From the NCBI GenBank assembly GCA_012515535.1, contig JAAYYF010000038.1:1-43915 (forward strand): 43,915 bases of DNA, written 5' to 3'. Within the stretch, counting starts at the first letter, position 1, and each line of letters starts with the position of its first letter. Positions 25,328 to 33,288 of the stretch are shown piece by piece. The notes below the pieces were generated by a model. It ran no database searches, was not told the origin of the DNA, and worked only from the letters and a program-made list of their open reading frames with translations. The translations under genes and the position numbers were made by a program. Source of the DNA: Deinococcales bacterium. GTDB lineage: Bacteria; Deinococcota; Deinococci; Deinococcales; Trueperaceae.

Positions 25328-26100
25328 CCCGTCAGCGCCTCCTCGGCGACCACCTGGTTCACCAGCTCGCCGACCCCCTCGACCACGCAGCGCACCTCGT
25401 CGCCGGCCTTCAGGTGGCTGATGCCCTTGGGCGTGCCGGTGAGCAGCACGTCGTCCTCGCGCAGCGTCATGAACCCGGTGACGTACTCGATGAGGCGGGC
25501 CACCGAGTAGAGCATGTCGCGGGTGTTCCCCTCCTGCCGCAGCTCGCCGTTCACGTAGGTGCGGATGGCCAGCGCCTGCGGGTCGGGCACGGCGGCGGCG
25601 TCGACCAGGAACGGCCCCAGGGGCAGGAAGGTGTCGAAGTTCTTCGGCTTGATGGGCGGGCGGAAGTGGTCGATCACGAAGTCGCGCACCACCAGGTCGT
25701 TGGCCACGCTGTAGCCCTTGACGTAGCCGAGCGCGCTGGCGGCGTCCACGCGCCGCGCGTCGCGGCCGATCACCACGGCCAGCTCCGTCTCGTAGTGCAT
25801 GTACTCGATGCCCGCGGGCCGCACGATCCGGCCGCGGTGCCCCACGAGGGCGTTGCGGAACTTGGGGAACAGCGCGGGCTGCTGGGGCTCGGCGAGGTCG
25901 AGCTCGGCGGCGTGGTCGCGGTAGTTGAGCGCCACGGCGATGATGCTGCCGGGCTCGAAGGGCGGCAGCCAGGTGACGGCGCGCTCGTCCAGGCGCCGGC
26001 CGCTGGCCGTGACCACGGCGCCGTCGGGCAGCTGCCACACCTGCTGCAGGCGCCCGCCCTCGATCACGCGGCCGCGGCGGGGCGAGGGGGCGGCGCTCAA
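25324..26100 (-). CDS. hpaG: Fumarylacetoacetate-hydrolase-family protein, HpaG-like decarboxylase/isomerase
   Basis: The 258-residue protein is a single FAH domain, with SIIAVALNYRDHAAE, the metal-ligand segment HYETELAVVIGRDARRV, YSVANDLVVRDF, and the C-terminal LLTGTPKGISHLKAGDEV. Such proteins in HPA loci decarboxylate 5-oxopent-3-ene-1,2,5-tricarboxylate and/or isomerise the product. E. coli HpaG carries two FAH domains in tandem; here there is one. TTG 26100 overlaps the preceding stop (TTGA) and has a GAGGGGG upstream; GTG 26067 is an alternative without a ribosome site. Last gene of the hpaC-led unit. Confidence 0.85.
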   Translation of the reverse strand: MSAAPSPRRGRVIEGGRLQQVWQLPDGAVVTASGRRLDERAVTWLPPFEPGSIIAVALNYRDHAAELDLAEPQQPALFPKFRNALVGHRGRIVRPAGIEYMHYETELAVVIGRDARRVDAASALGYVKGYSVANDLVVRDFVIDHFRPPIKPKNFDTFLPLGPFLVDAAAVPDPQALAIRTYVNGELRQEGNTRDMLYSVARLIEYVTGFMTLREDDVLLTGTPKGISHLKAGDEVRCVVEGVGELVNQVVAEEALTG

Positions 26101-27017
26101 CCCGCCGCCCCCTCGCGCTCCACGATGCCGTAGCGCGCCAGCGTGCGGCGCAGGCGGGCCTCGTTCTCGGGCAGCATGGGCCCGAGCGGCAGGCGCCAGC
26201 GCGCCTCGCACAGGCCCATCATCGACAGCGCCGTCTTGAGCGGCACCGGGTTCACCTCGACGAACAGCATGTCGTTGAGCTCGAGCATCTCGAAGTGCAG
26301 GTCGCGCGCCGCGTCCCACTCGCCGGCCGCCGCCAGCTCGTACAGGCGCGCGATCTGCCTGGGCGCCACCACCCCGGTGGCGCTGATGTGGCCGGCGCCG
26401 CCCAGGGAGAGCATCGGGTAGGTGAGGGTCTCGGCGCCGCAGTAGACGGCGAAGTCGCGGCCGGCGTGCACCAAGGTGTAGGACACGTCGTCGAGGTCCT
26501 TGGTGGCCTGCTTGACGCCCACCACGTTGGGGCACGCCTCGCGCAGGCGCCCGATGGTCTCGGGCTCGACGTTGACCGCGGCGCGGCCGGGGATGTTGTA
26601 GAGGATCACCGGCGTGCCGGGCACGCTGCGCGCCACCGCCGCGAAGTAGTCGAAGAGGTTCTGCTGGTTGGGGCGCACGTAGTAGGGGGCGATGATCATC
26701 ACCCCGTCGACGCCCAGCTCCACGGCGTGGCGCGTCATCTCGAGCGTCTCGGCGAGGTTGTTGCTGCCGGTGCCGGGCACGAACGGCACGCGGCCGCCGA
26801 TGGCCTCCTTGACCACCTCGACCACGCGCTGGCGCTCGGCCACCGACAGCGAGGAGGGCTCGCCGGTGGTGCCGCAGCAGCTGAGGCCGTGGCTGCCGTT
26901 GTCGAGCTGGAACTCGACGATGCGCCGCAGCGCGTCCTCGTCGATGCGCGCCTCGGCGCCGGTGAACGGCGTGGGCAGCGGGACGATCGAGCCCTTCGGC
27001 GCCTGCAGCGCGCTCAC
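26097..27017 (-). CDS. DapA-family class I aldolase (dihydrodipicolinate synthase-like)
   Basis: The 306-residue TIM-barrel protein belongs to the DapA/NAL family of pyruvate-dependent lyases. The Schiff-base Lys is K169 (VVGVKQATKD), with Y140 and R145 in YNIPGR and the T50-T51 pair in GTTGEPSSLS. The Arg after Tyr is a feature of true 4-hydroxy-tetrahydrodipicolinate synthases. Its place between a peptidase and hpaG, with GTGA and TTGA overlaps, points instead to a catabolic aldolase, for instance release of pyruvate from 4-hydroxy-2-oxoheptanedioate in place of HpaI. Both readings remain open; I leave the symbol blank. Confidence 0.85.
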   Translation of the reverse strand: MSALQAPKGSIVPLPTPFTGAEARIDEDALRRIVEFQLDNGSHGLSCCGTTGEPSSLSVAERQRVVEVVKEAIGGRVPFVPGTGSNNLAETLEMTRHAVELGVDGVMIIAPYYVRPNQQNLFDYFAAVARSVPGTPVILYNIPGRAAVNVEPETIGRLREACPNVVGVKQATKDLDDVSYTLVHAGRDFAVYCGAETLTYPMLSLGGAGHISATGVVAPRQIARLYELAAAGEWDAARDLHFEMLELNDMLFVEVNPVPLKTALSMMGLCEARWRLPLGPMLPENEARLRRTLARYGIVEREGAAG

Positions 27018-28420
27018 CCCCGCGCCGGCGTCAGGGCGCCGGGGTCGCCGGCCAGCCCGTAGAGGAGCCGGACGGTCGCCTCGGTGCCCTGCTTCAGGGT
27101 CGAGAGGCGGAAGAACTCGTTGGGCGCGTGCAGCCCGTTGTCGGGCTCGCCGAAGGCGAAGTAGAGGCACCAGATGCCCAGCACGCTCTGGAACTGCTCG
27201 GCCACCGGCACCGTGCCGCCGGTCCACACCGGGAAGGGGCGCTTGCCGAACACGCCCTCCATGGCGTCGGCGGCGAGCTCCAGCACGGGCAGGTCGAGCG
27301 GCATCTGGTAGGCGCGCGCCTTGCCGGCCAGCGGCGTCACGCTGACGCTCACGCCGCGCGGCGCCACCCGCTCGACGTGCGCCTTCAGCTTGGCGGCCAC
27401 GTCGTCGGGCTCCTGGCCCGCCACGAGGCGGCAGGTGACCTTGGCGTGCGCCTCGCTCGGCAGCACCGTCTTGATGCCGGGCCCCTGGTAGCCGCCCCAC
27501 ATGCCGTTGACCTCGAGGGTGGGGCGCACCAGGCGGCGCTCGCGGGCGCTGTAGGCGGGGTCGCCCCACCACTCGGTCAGGCCCAGCTGCGCGAGCTCGT
27601 CGCCCTCGGCAGGCACGGCCTCGATGGCGGCGCGCTCCGCCGGCGTGAGCTCGGGGATGCCGTCGTAGAACCCTTCGACGAGCACCCGGCCCTCCTCGTC
27701 CTGCATCGAGGCGAGGATGCGCGACAGGGCCATCAGCGGGTTCGCCACGGCGCCGCCGTACATGCCCGAGTGCAGGTCGGCGTTGGCGCCGCGCACGCGG
27801 ATCTCGACGCCCGCCAGCCCCCGCGAGCCCACCGTGAGCGACGGCACGCCGACGCCGAAGATGCCGCCGTCGGCGCTGATGGCCAGGTCGGCCTCGAGCA
27901 ACTCGCGGTTGGCCTCCAGGAACGGCAGCAGGTTGGGGCTGCCGACCTCCTCCTCGCCCTCGATCAGGAAGGTGACGTTCACGGGCGGCACGCCGCCGGC
28001 AGCGGCCGTGGCCTCGACCGCCTGGATGGCGGTGAGCACCCCGGCCTTGTCGTCGCTGGCGCCGCGGCCGTAGAGCTTGCCGTCCTTCACCTGCGGCTCG
28101 AACGGCGGGGTGTCCCACAGCTCGAGCGGCTCGGGCGGCTGCACGTCGTAGTGGCCGTAGACGACCACGGTGGGCGCGCTCGGGTCGTGGTGCCAGCGCG
28201 CCACCACCACCGGGTGGCCGCCGGTGGGCATGACGCGCACGTCGGGGAAGCCGGCGCGCGTGAGGCGCTCGGCCGTCCAGCGGGCGGCGGCCTCGACGTC
28301 GGGCGCGTGGGCCGCGTCGGTGCTCACGCTCGGGATGCGCACGTACGCGGCCAGGTCGTCGGCGTAGCGGGGGGATCGGGCCTCGACGGCGTCGAGGGCG
28401 GCTCTGAGGGCGTCGGACAC
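27014..28420 (-). CDS. M20 family metallopeptidase (dipeptidase-like)
   Basis: The 468-residue enzyme is an M20 (ArgE/DapE/carnosinase-type) di-zinc hydrolase. Metal ligands are visible in VVYGHYDVQPPE, RGASDDKAG and LIEGEEEVGSPN, and the lid domain has GANADLHSGMYGGAVANP. The long form and these motifs fit the dipeptidase subgroup. GTG 28420 is supported by GGAGGT eight bases upstream. The stop overlaps the next gene's GTG. It sits in an HPA catabolic operon, where a role in releasing amino acids from peptides, or hydrolysis of an amide or conjugate of the substrate, is possible but unproven. Confidence 0.9.
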   Translation of the reverse strand: MSDALRAALDAVEARSPRYADDLAAYVRIPSVSTDAAHAPDVEAAARWTAERLTRAGFPDVRVMPTGGHPVVVARWHHDPSAPTVVVYGHYDVQPPEPLELWDTPPFEPQVKDGKLYGRGASDDKAGVLTAIQAVEATAAAGGVPPVNVTFLIEGEEEVGSPNLLPFLEANRELLEADLAISADGGIFGVGVPSLTVGSRGLAGVEIRVRGANADLHSGMYGGAVANPLMALSRILASMQDEEGRVLVEGFYDGIPELTPAERAAIEAVPAEGDELAQLGLTEWWGDPAYSARERRLVRPTLEVNGMWGGYQGPGIKTVLPSEAHAKVTCRLVAGQEPDDVAAKLKAHVERVAPRGVSVSVTPLAGKARAYQMPLDLPVLELAADAMEGVFGKRPFPVWTGGTVPVAEQFQSVLGIWCLYFAFGEPDNGLHAPNEFFRLSTLKQGTEATVRLLYGLAGDPGALTPARG

Positions 28421-28466
28421 TTGACCAGACCTCCAAGATCGCGGTTCCCGTCAACGCTACCAGAGG

Positions 28467-28498
28467 CGCGCGGCCGCGGGCAGGGCCGCGGCCGCGCG
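28467..28498 (-). terminator. Perfect 13-bp hairpin between hpaC and the peptidase gene
   Basis: CGCGCGGCCGCGG and its complement pair perfectly with a 6-base loop, 17 bases after the hpaC stop on the minus strand. There is no T tract, so partial termination or mRNA 3'-end protection that lowers downstream expression is more likely than full stop. Confidence 0.45.
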
Positions 28499-28514
28499 GG
28501 GTCCCGCGACGGGC

Positions 28515-29096
28515 TCAGCGGGCCAGGGTCAGGTCGGGCAGGGTGCGGTAGGCGCCGCGGAAGAACAGCAGCGGCTCGCCCTCGGTGGCGCGCAGCGCCT
28601 CGACCTCGCCGACGAAGATGGTGTGGTCGCCCATCTCGACGGCCTGGTGGGGGCGGCACACGATGTGCGCCAGGGCGCCCGCCACCACGGGGAAGCCGGC
28701 GAACTCCTCGAACGGCTCGCCGCGCTGCTTCACGGGGCGGCCGGCGAACAGGTCGGAGAGGTGCTCCTGCGCGCTCGACAGCACGCTGATGCCGAAGCGC
28801 TCGGAGGCGCTCAAGGTGCCGTGGGCGCGGGCGCGCTTGTCGATCGACACCGCCACCAGGGGCGGGTCGAGGGAGACGGACATGAAGGCGTTCACGGTGA
28901 TGCCGTAGGTGCGGGGCCGGCCCGGCGTGGGACCGGCGCTGGCGGCCAGCGCGCCCTCGGGGGAGGCGGGCCACGGCGCGCCGTCGGGGCCCGCGAAGGC
29001 GCCCTCGGGGTCGCTGCTGCGCATCGTCACCACGGTGATGCCGGTGGCGAAGCGCCCCATGGCCTGGCGGAAGTCTCGCTGGTCGAAGCTCTGCAT
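28515..29096 (-). CDS. hpaC: Flavin reductase component (HpaC-like)
   Basis: The 193-residue protein is a flavin_reduct/DIM6-NTAB family protein: RQAMGRFATGITVVT at the N-terminus, YGITVNAFMSVSLDPPLVAVSIDK, RFGISVLS, and the C-terminal GDHTIFVGEVEAL. It reduces FAD or FMN with NAD(P)H and passes it to HpaB. An insertion of about 30 residues rich in Ala, Gly and Pro follows the first strand (SDPEGAFAGPDG region), making it longer than the usual 160-170. ATG 29096 is chosen because a promoter lies just upstream; the frame stays open to 29180 but that would overrun the promoter. Divergent from the PucR-type regulator. Confidence 0.87.
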   Translation of the reverse strand: MQSFDQRDFRQAMGRFATGITVVTMRSSDPEGAFAGPDGAPWPASPEGALAASAGPTPGRPRTYGITVNAFMSVSLDPPLVAVSIDKRARAHGTLSASERFGISVLSSAQEHLSDLFAGRPVKQRGEPFEEFAGFPVVAGALAHIVCRPHQAVEMGDHTIFVGEVEALRATEGEPLLFFRGAYRTLPDLTLAR

Positions 29097-29107
29097 CTTC
29101 GCCGCCG

Positions 29108-29137
29108 AGTCTAGGCAGGGAGGCGCGCCCGGCGCAA
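29108..29137 (-). promoter_or_regulatory. Promoter of hpaC unit
   Basis: On the minus strand TTGCGC (29137-29132) and TAGACT (29113-29108) are 18 bases apart, and the -10 ends 11 bases before the hpaC ATG. The -35 lies in ACGATTGC, shared with the hpaE promoter. Confidence 0.55.
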
Positions 29138-29192
29138 TCGTGCTGGCCACCAACATCTCGCGATCTTTGGTGTTCCGCACAACCAGCCCGGC

Positions 29193-29198
29193 TAGACT
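29193..29198 (+). promoter_or_regulatory. TAGACT -10 box for the PucR-type regulator
   Basis: TAGACT ends five bases before the ATG at 29204, with no ribosome site. It is about 80 bp from the hpaC promoter and faces away from it, so one bound regulator could affect both. Confidence 0.5.
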
Positions 29199-29203
29199 GC
29201 GGC

Positions 29204-30763
29204 ATGAGCGCGCCCGACGCCCCCACGGTGGCGCGGCTGCTGGCCGCCTCCGACCTCGAGCTGACGCTGCACGCCGGCAGCCCCGACGCCCCCTTCGCGG
29301 CGGTGCGCTGGGCGGAGGCGCCCGCCGACCGGCCCTGGCTGGGGCGCGACGACCTGCGCCTCGCCGACGCCCCCCTCGCCACGCCGCGCCCCGCCCCCGA
29401 CCCGCTGTTCGCCCCGCCGCCCGCGGCGCTGGTGTACGGCCTCACGCCCCAGCACCGCGCGCTGGAGCCCACCCTGCTGCGCCGCGCCCAGGAGGCGAAC
29501 GTCGCTCTGCTCACGGCGCCGCCGGCGGTGGCGCTCGCGCGCGTCGAGGAGGCGGCGCTGCGGCTCCTGATCGAGGCCAGCGCGGGCGCCGCCGCCCTGC
29601 TGGCCACCCCGCAGAGCTACCTGCTGGCGGCGCTCGACGGGCCCAAGCCCGAGCGCGAGCTGCTCGAGCGCGTCCACCGCCTCACCGGCGCCGACCTGGT
29701 GCTGCTCACCCCCTGGGGCGAGGTCACGGCGCGCGCCGGGCGCAGCGGCTGGCGCCCGCGGCGCGACCCGCACGGCTCCGGCCCCGTGGCCGCCTGGGCC
29801 GAGGGCCCGGTGCGCCTGGGTGGCCGCGAGGCGCTGGCGCTGCGCCTCACCGCGGCCGGCCGCCTGCGCGGCGTGCTCGTGGCGTTCGGGGTCGGCGACG
29901 CAGCGCGCCCCTGGCTCGAGCTGTGCCGCACGCTCCTGCTGTCGTCGGCCCTGCAGCGCAGCGCCGAGGCGCGCCACGACTCCAGCGCCCGCAGCGCCCT
30001 GCTGGCCGAGTGGCTGGCGGGCCCGCAGGCGGCCCTGATGCTGGCGCCGCGCCTCGAGGCCGCCGGCATCCGCGGCGAGGCGCCCTACCTGGTGGCGGTC
30101 GCCGAGGTGGGGCCGCGCCTGCCCACCGGCCGCGCCGCCCAGGCGCGCCGCTTCCACCAGCTCGAGCGGGTGCGCGAGGCGGGCGAGGAGTACTTCCGCG
30201 CGCTGGGCTACGGCGTGCTGTCGGAGACGCGCGCGCACCACTGCGTGTGGGTGTTCGCCAGCGCCGCCCCGCGCCAGCACGCCCGCCTGCTCCTCAGCGC
30301 GGCGCGCGCCGCCGTCGACGACGGCGACGTGCGCCTGGGCCTGAGCCTGCCCAAGGAGGAGCTCACCGGCGTGGCCGACGCCTACCACCAGGCGCTGCTG
30401 GCGCTGCAGTCGCTGCCCGGCGGCGCGGGCCTGGCCTGGTTCGACGAGCTCGACCCGGTCTACTGGGTGCTGCAGCAGCAGCCCGCCGGCAACCTCGTGG
30501 CGCTGCGCGACCGCCTGGTCGGGGCGGTGAAGGAGGCCGACCCGCAGGGCAAGCTGTGGCGCACGCTGGTGGCCTACATCCGCTCGCCCGAGGACCTGCA
30601 GGCGCTGGCGCAGGAGCTGCACGTGCACGTGAACACCCTGCGCTACCGCCTCAAGCGCATCGAGGAGCTGGTGCAGGAGCCGCTCTCCCGGCCCGAGACC
30701 GTGGCGAAGCTCTACCTGGCGCTGCAGATCGACGCCATGCTCGAGCGCGAGGGCCGGGGCTGA
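29204..30763 (+). CDS. PucR family transcriptional regulator
   Basis: The 519-residue protein has the PucR/CdaR layout: an N-terminal purine-catabolism-regulator-like region (to about 120), a poorly conserved middle, a GGDEF-like degenerate domain (about 270-400) and a C-terminal HTH_30 at about 440-515, with the recognition segment LAQELHVHVNTLRYRLKRIEELV at 468-490. Such regulators usually activate nearby catabolic operons in response to a metabolite. Divergence from hpaC and position ahead of the acyl-CoA genes make either set a likely target. It has no kinase or receiver domain. Confidence 0.9.
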   Translation: MSAPDAPTVARLLAASDLELTLHAGSPDAPFAAVRWAEAPADRPWLGRDDLRLADAPLATPRPAPDPLFAPPPAALVYGLTPQHRALEPTLLRRAQEANVALLTAPPAVALARVEEAALRLLIEASAGAAALLATPQSYLLAALDGPKPERELLERVHRLTGADLVLLTPWGEVTARAGRSGWRPRRDPHGSGPVAAWAEGPVRLGGREALALRLTAAGRLRGVLVAFGVGDAARPWLELCRTLLLSSALQRSAEARHDSSARSALLAEWLAGPQAALMLAPRLEAAGIRGEAPYLVAVAEVGPRLPTGRAAQARRFHQLERVREAGEEYFRALGYGVLSETRAHHCVWVFASAAPRQHARLLLSAARAAVDDGDVRLGLSLPKEELTGVADAYHQALLALQSLPGGAGLAWFDELDPVYWVLQQQPAGNLVALRDRLVGAVKEADPQGKLWRTLVAYIRSPEDLQALAQELHVHVNTLRYRLKRIEELVQEPLSRPETVAKLYLALQIDAMLEREGRG

Positions 30764-30810
30764 CGCCCGCAGCGCCGGCAGCGGCCCGCCGGGAGGCGCC
30801 GGCCTACGGG

Positions 30811-30816
30811 TATATT
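30811..30816 (+). promoter_or_regulatory. TATATT -10 box before paaH
   Basis: TATATT, the best -10 consensus match in the window, ends nine bases before the paaH ATG in otherwise GC-rich sequence. A GGGGG run between the two could act as a weak ribosome site. No -35 at the right distance is clear. Confidence 0.5.
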
Positions 30817-30825
30817 CGGGGGCAG

Positions 30826-32514
30826 ATGACAACCTCGGACCCCGCTGGCGGGCCCGCGCGCGGCCCCGGAGGCGCGCCGCTCCTCGGCATGCCCGTGGCG
30901 GTGCTGGGCGCCGGCACCATGGGGCGCGGCATCGCGCAGCTGCTGCTGCAGGCGGGCGCCGCCGTCACGCTCGTCGACCCGTTCGCCGAGGCGCTCACCC
31001 GCGCGCGCGCCGCCCTCGCCGACACCTTCGACATGCTGGCGGCGAAGGGGCGGCTGACGGGCACGCCCGCGGCGCTCCTCGGGCGCCTCGCCACCAGCAC
31101 CGAGGTGGCGGCGGTGGCCGGGGCGCGCTGGGTGTTCGAGGCGGCGCCCGAGCGCCTGGAGCTGAAGCGCGAGCTCTTCCACCGGGTCGAGGAGGTGGCC
31201 GAGGGCGCGCGCCTCGCCACCAACACCTCCACCCTCTCCGTGACCGCGATCGCCGCCGCCTGCCGCCGCCCCGAGCGCGTGGTGGGGGTGCACTTCTTCA
31301 ACCCCGCGCCGCTCATGCGCCTCGTCGAGGTGGTGCCCGGCATGGAGACGCCCGCCGCGCTGGTCGAGGACGCCGTGGCGCTGGCGCGGGCGCTGGGCCG
31401 CGAGCCGGTGGTGGCGCAGGACCGCCCCGGCTTCATCGTCAACCGCGTGGCGCGCCCGTTCTACGGCGAGGCGCTGCGCCTGGCGGGCGAGGGCGCCGAC
31501 GTGGCCGCCATCGACGCCAGCCTCAGGGGGGCCGGCTTCCGCATGGGCCCCTTCGAGCTCCTCGACCTGATCGGCCTCGACGTCAACCTGGCCGCCACCA
31601 CCAGCGTCTACGAGGCGTTCTTCCACGAGCCGCGCTACCGCCCCCACCCGCTGCAGCGCGCCCTCGTCACGGCTGGCCGCCTGGGCCGCAAGACGGGCCG
31701 CGGCTTCTACCGCTACGACGGCGCCGGGCGCCGCGTGCCGCCGCTGGCCGAGCGCCACGCCACCCCCGCCGAGGGCGAGCTGCCGCGCGTCGCCGTCCTC
31801 GGCGACACCCCCGCCGCCCAGGTGCTGCGCCGCTACCTGGCGGGCCTGCCGGGCGAGCCCCTGGCCGAGGCGGCGGCGCCCGTCGACCTGGTCATCGACG
31901 CCCACCTGGGCCTGAGCGAGAAGCGCCCGCCGCAGCACCTCAGCGAGAGCCGCATCGTGCTGTGCTGGGCCCACAGCGCCAGCGCCTTCGCCGGCGCCAC
32001 GGGCGCGGAGCGGGTGGGCTTCGGCTTCCTCCCCTCGCCCTACGCCCTCACCGAGGGCGCCGACGTGGGGGCGCCCACCCTCGAGCTCTTCGAGCCCGTC
32101 ACCGGCGCGCCCGAGGAGCTGCGCCGCGCGCGCCGGCTGCTCGAGCGCCTGGGGATCCGCACCGTCACCCTCCCCGACCAGGCGGGCGGCGCCGCCTTCC
32201 GCGTGTTCGCGCTGCTGTTCAACGAGGCGGTGGGGGCGGTGGCCGAGGGGCTGGCGGCGCCCGACGACATCGACCTGGCCATGCGGCTGGGCGTCAACCA
32301 CCCGGAGGGGCCGCTGGCCTGGGGCGAGCGCCTCGGCCTGCGCACGCTGCTGACGGCGCTGGAGGCGCTGCACGCCGAGGTGGGGGCGGAGCGCTTCGCC
32401 CCGCACGGCCTGCTCAGGCGCCTGGTGGCCGCGGGCGGCGAGAGCTTCGCCGAGCTGCGGCTGCCGGCCCCGCCGGGCGCCGACACCGAGCGCCCCACGG
32501 GGCGGGGGCGCTGA
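30826..32514 (+). CDS. paaH: 3-hydroxyacyl-CoA dehydrogenase, PaaH type
   Basis: The 562-residue protein oxidises a 3-hydroxyacyl-CoA with NAD. It has an N-terminal Rossmann fold with [19 protein letters not shown] at about 24, the catalytic segment [19 protein letters not shown] and a first C-terminal domain with FIVNR and [14 protein letters not shown] second, degenerate Rossmann region (about 325-430) and a second helical domain with [15 protein letters not shown] follow. This duplicated layout and the final motif are typical of PaaH, which acts on 3-hydroxyadipyl-CoA in phenylacetate catabolism; 3-hydroxybutyryl-CoA is the alternative. First gene of a four-gene plus-strand set. The ring epoxidase genes paaABCDE are not in the window. 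Confidence 0.88.
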   Translation: MTTSDPAGGPARGPGGAPLLGMPVAVLGAGTMGRGIAQLLLQAGAAVTLVDPFAEALTRARAALADTFDMLAAKGRLTGTPAALLGRLATSTEVAAVAGARWVFEAAPERLELKRELFHRVEEVAEGARLATNTSTLSVTAIAAACRRPERVVGVHFFNPAPLMRLVEVVPGMETPAALVEDAVALARALGREPVVAQDRPGFIVNRVARPFYGEALRLAGEGADVAAIDASLRGAGFRMGPFELLDLIGLDVNLAATTSVYEAFFHEPRYRPHPLQRALVTAGRLGRKTGRGFYRYDGAGRRVPPLAERHATPAEGELPRVAVLGDTPAAQVLRRYLAGLPGEPLAEAAAPVDLVIDAHLGLSEKRPPQHLSESRIVLCWAHSASAFAGATGAERVGFGFLPSPYALTEGADVGAPTLELFEPVTGAPEELRRARRLLERLGIRTVTLPDQAGGAAFRVFALLFNEAVGAVAEGLAAPDDIDLAMRLGVNHPEGPLAWGERLGLRTLLTALEALHAEVGAERFAPHGLLRRLVAAGGESFAELRLPAPPGADTERPTGRGR

Positions 32515-32515
32515 C

Positions 32516-32968
32516 GTGCGCGCGATCCCCGCCGGCTTCGAGACCCGCCACGAGGTGACCGTCACCGACGCCATGACGGTGGACTTCGAGGACCGCTCCG
32601 ACCCGCGGCTGGGCGAGCTCCACCCCGTCTACGCCACCTACTGGCTGGCCAAGCACATGGAGCTGGTGAGCCGCAAGATCATCCTGCCGTTCCTCGAGGA
32701 GGGGGAGGCGGGGATCGGCTTCGCCGTGGCGGTCGAGCACCTGGCCTCGGCGCTGCCCGGCATGCGCGTGACGCTCACGGCCACCTTCGAGCGCCAGGAG
32801 CGCAACCGCGTGCACGCCAGCTGCCGCGCCACCAACGAGCTCGGCGACCTGGTCGGCACCGGCTCGACGGTTCAGGTGATCCTGCCGGAGGAGAGGCTCG
32901 AGCGGGGCTTCGCCGAGCTTCGCGCCCGCTGGGAGGCGCACCGACGGAACGAACGAGAGAGGACGTGA
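32516..32968 (+). CDS. Hot-dog thioesterase, FlK-like
   Basis: The 150-residue protein has a hot-dog fold pattern of the fluoroacetyl-CoA thioesterase-like (FlK) family: [25 protein letters not shown] with the conserved Glu, then [21 protein letters not shown] with the His, and [10 protein letters not shown]. It would hydrolyse an acyl-CoA, probably a short or dead-end CoA ester of the pathway. Real fluoroacetate resistance is not implied. GTG 32516 lies one base after the paaH TGA. Confidence 0.82.
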   Translation: MRAIPAGFETRHEVTVTDAMTVDFEDRSDPRLGELHPVYATYWLAKHMELVSRKIILPFLEEGEAGIGFAVAVEHLASALPGMRVTLTATFERQERNRVHASCRATNELGDLVGTGSTVQVILPEERLERGFAELRARWEAHRRNERERT

Positions 32969-32974
32969 ACCCGG

Positions 32975-33283
32975 ATGGTCAAGCTCATCGCGCTCTACGA
33001 ACGCCCCGAGGACGAGGCGGCCTTCTTCGAGCACTACGAGAACGTGCACGCGCCGCTCGCGCGCAAGGTGCCGGGGCTCGAGAGGCTCGTGGTGAACCGC
33101 GTCTACGCCGACGCCTTCGGCCGTGAGCCGCGCCACGTGCTCATCGCCGAGATGCACTTCCCCGACCGCGCGACGTTCGACGCGGCGATGAGGTCGGAGG
33201 AGAACCGCGCCCTCGGCAAGGACCTGATGGGCTTCGCCAAGGGCATCGTCACGGTGCTCTTCGCCGACTCCAGCGAGGGCTGA
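32975..33283 (+). CDS. EthD-domain protein
   Basis: The 102-residue protein is an EthD ferredoxin-like alpha+beta barrel: MVKLIALYERPEDEAAFFEHYENVHAPLARKVPG and then IAEMHFPDRATFDAAMRSEENRALGKDL. The HYxxVHxPLA motif is characteristic. Family members occur in catabolic operons, some with decarboxylase or isomerase roles and many without a known function. The ATG at 32975 follows the thioesterase stop by six bases. Co-expression with paaH and an enoyl-CoA hydratase suggests a part in acyl-CoA breakdown. Confidence 0.85.
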   Translation: MVKLIALYERPEDEAAFFEHYENVHAPLARKVPGLERLVVNRVYADAFGREPRHVLIAEMHFPDRATFDAAMRSEENRALGKDLMGFAKGIVTVLFADSSEG

Positions 33284-33288
33284 GGCGC

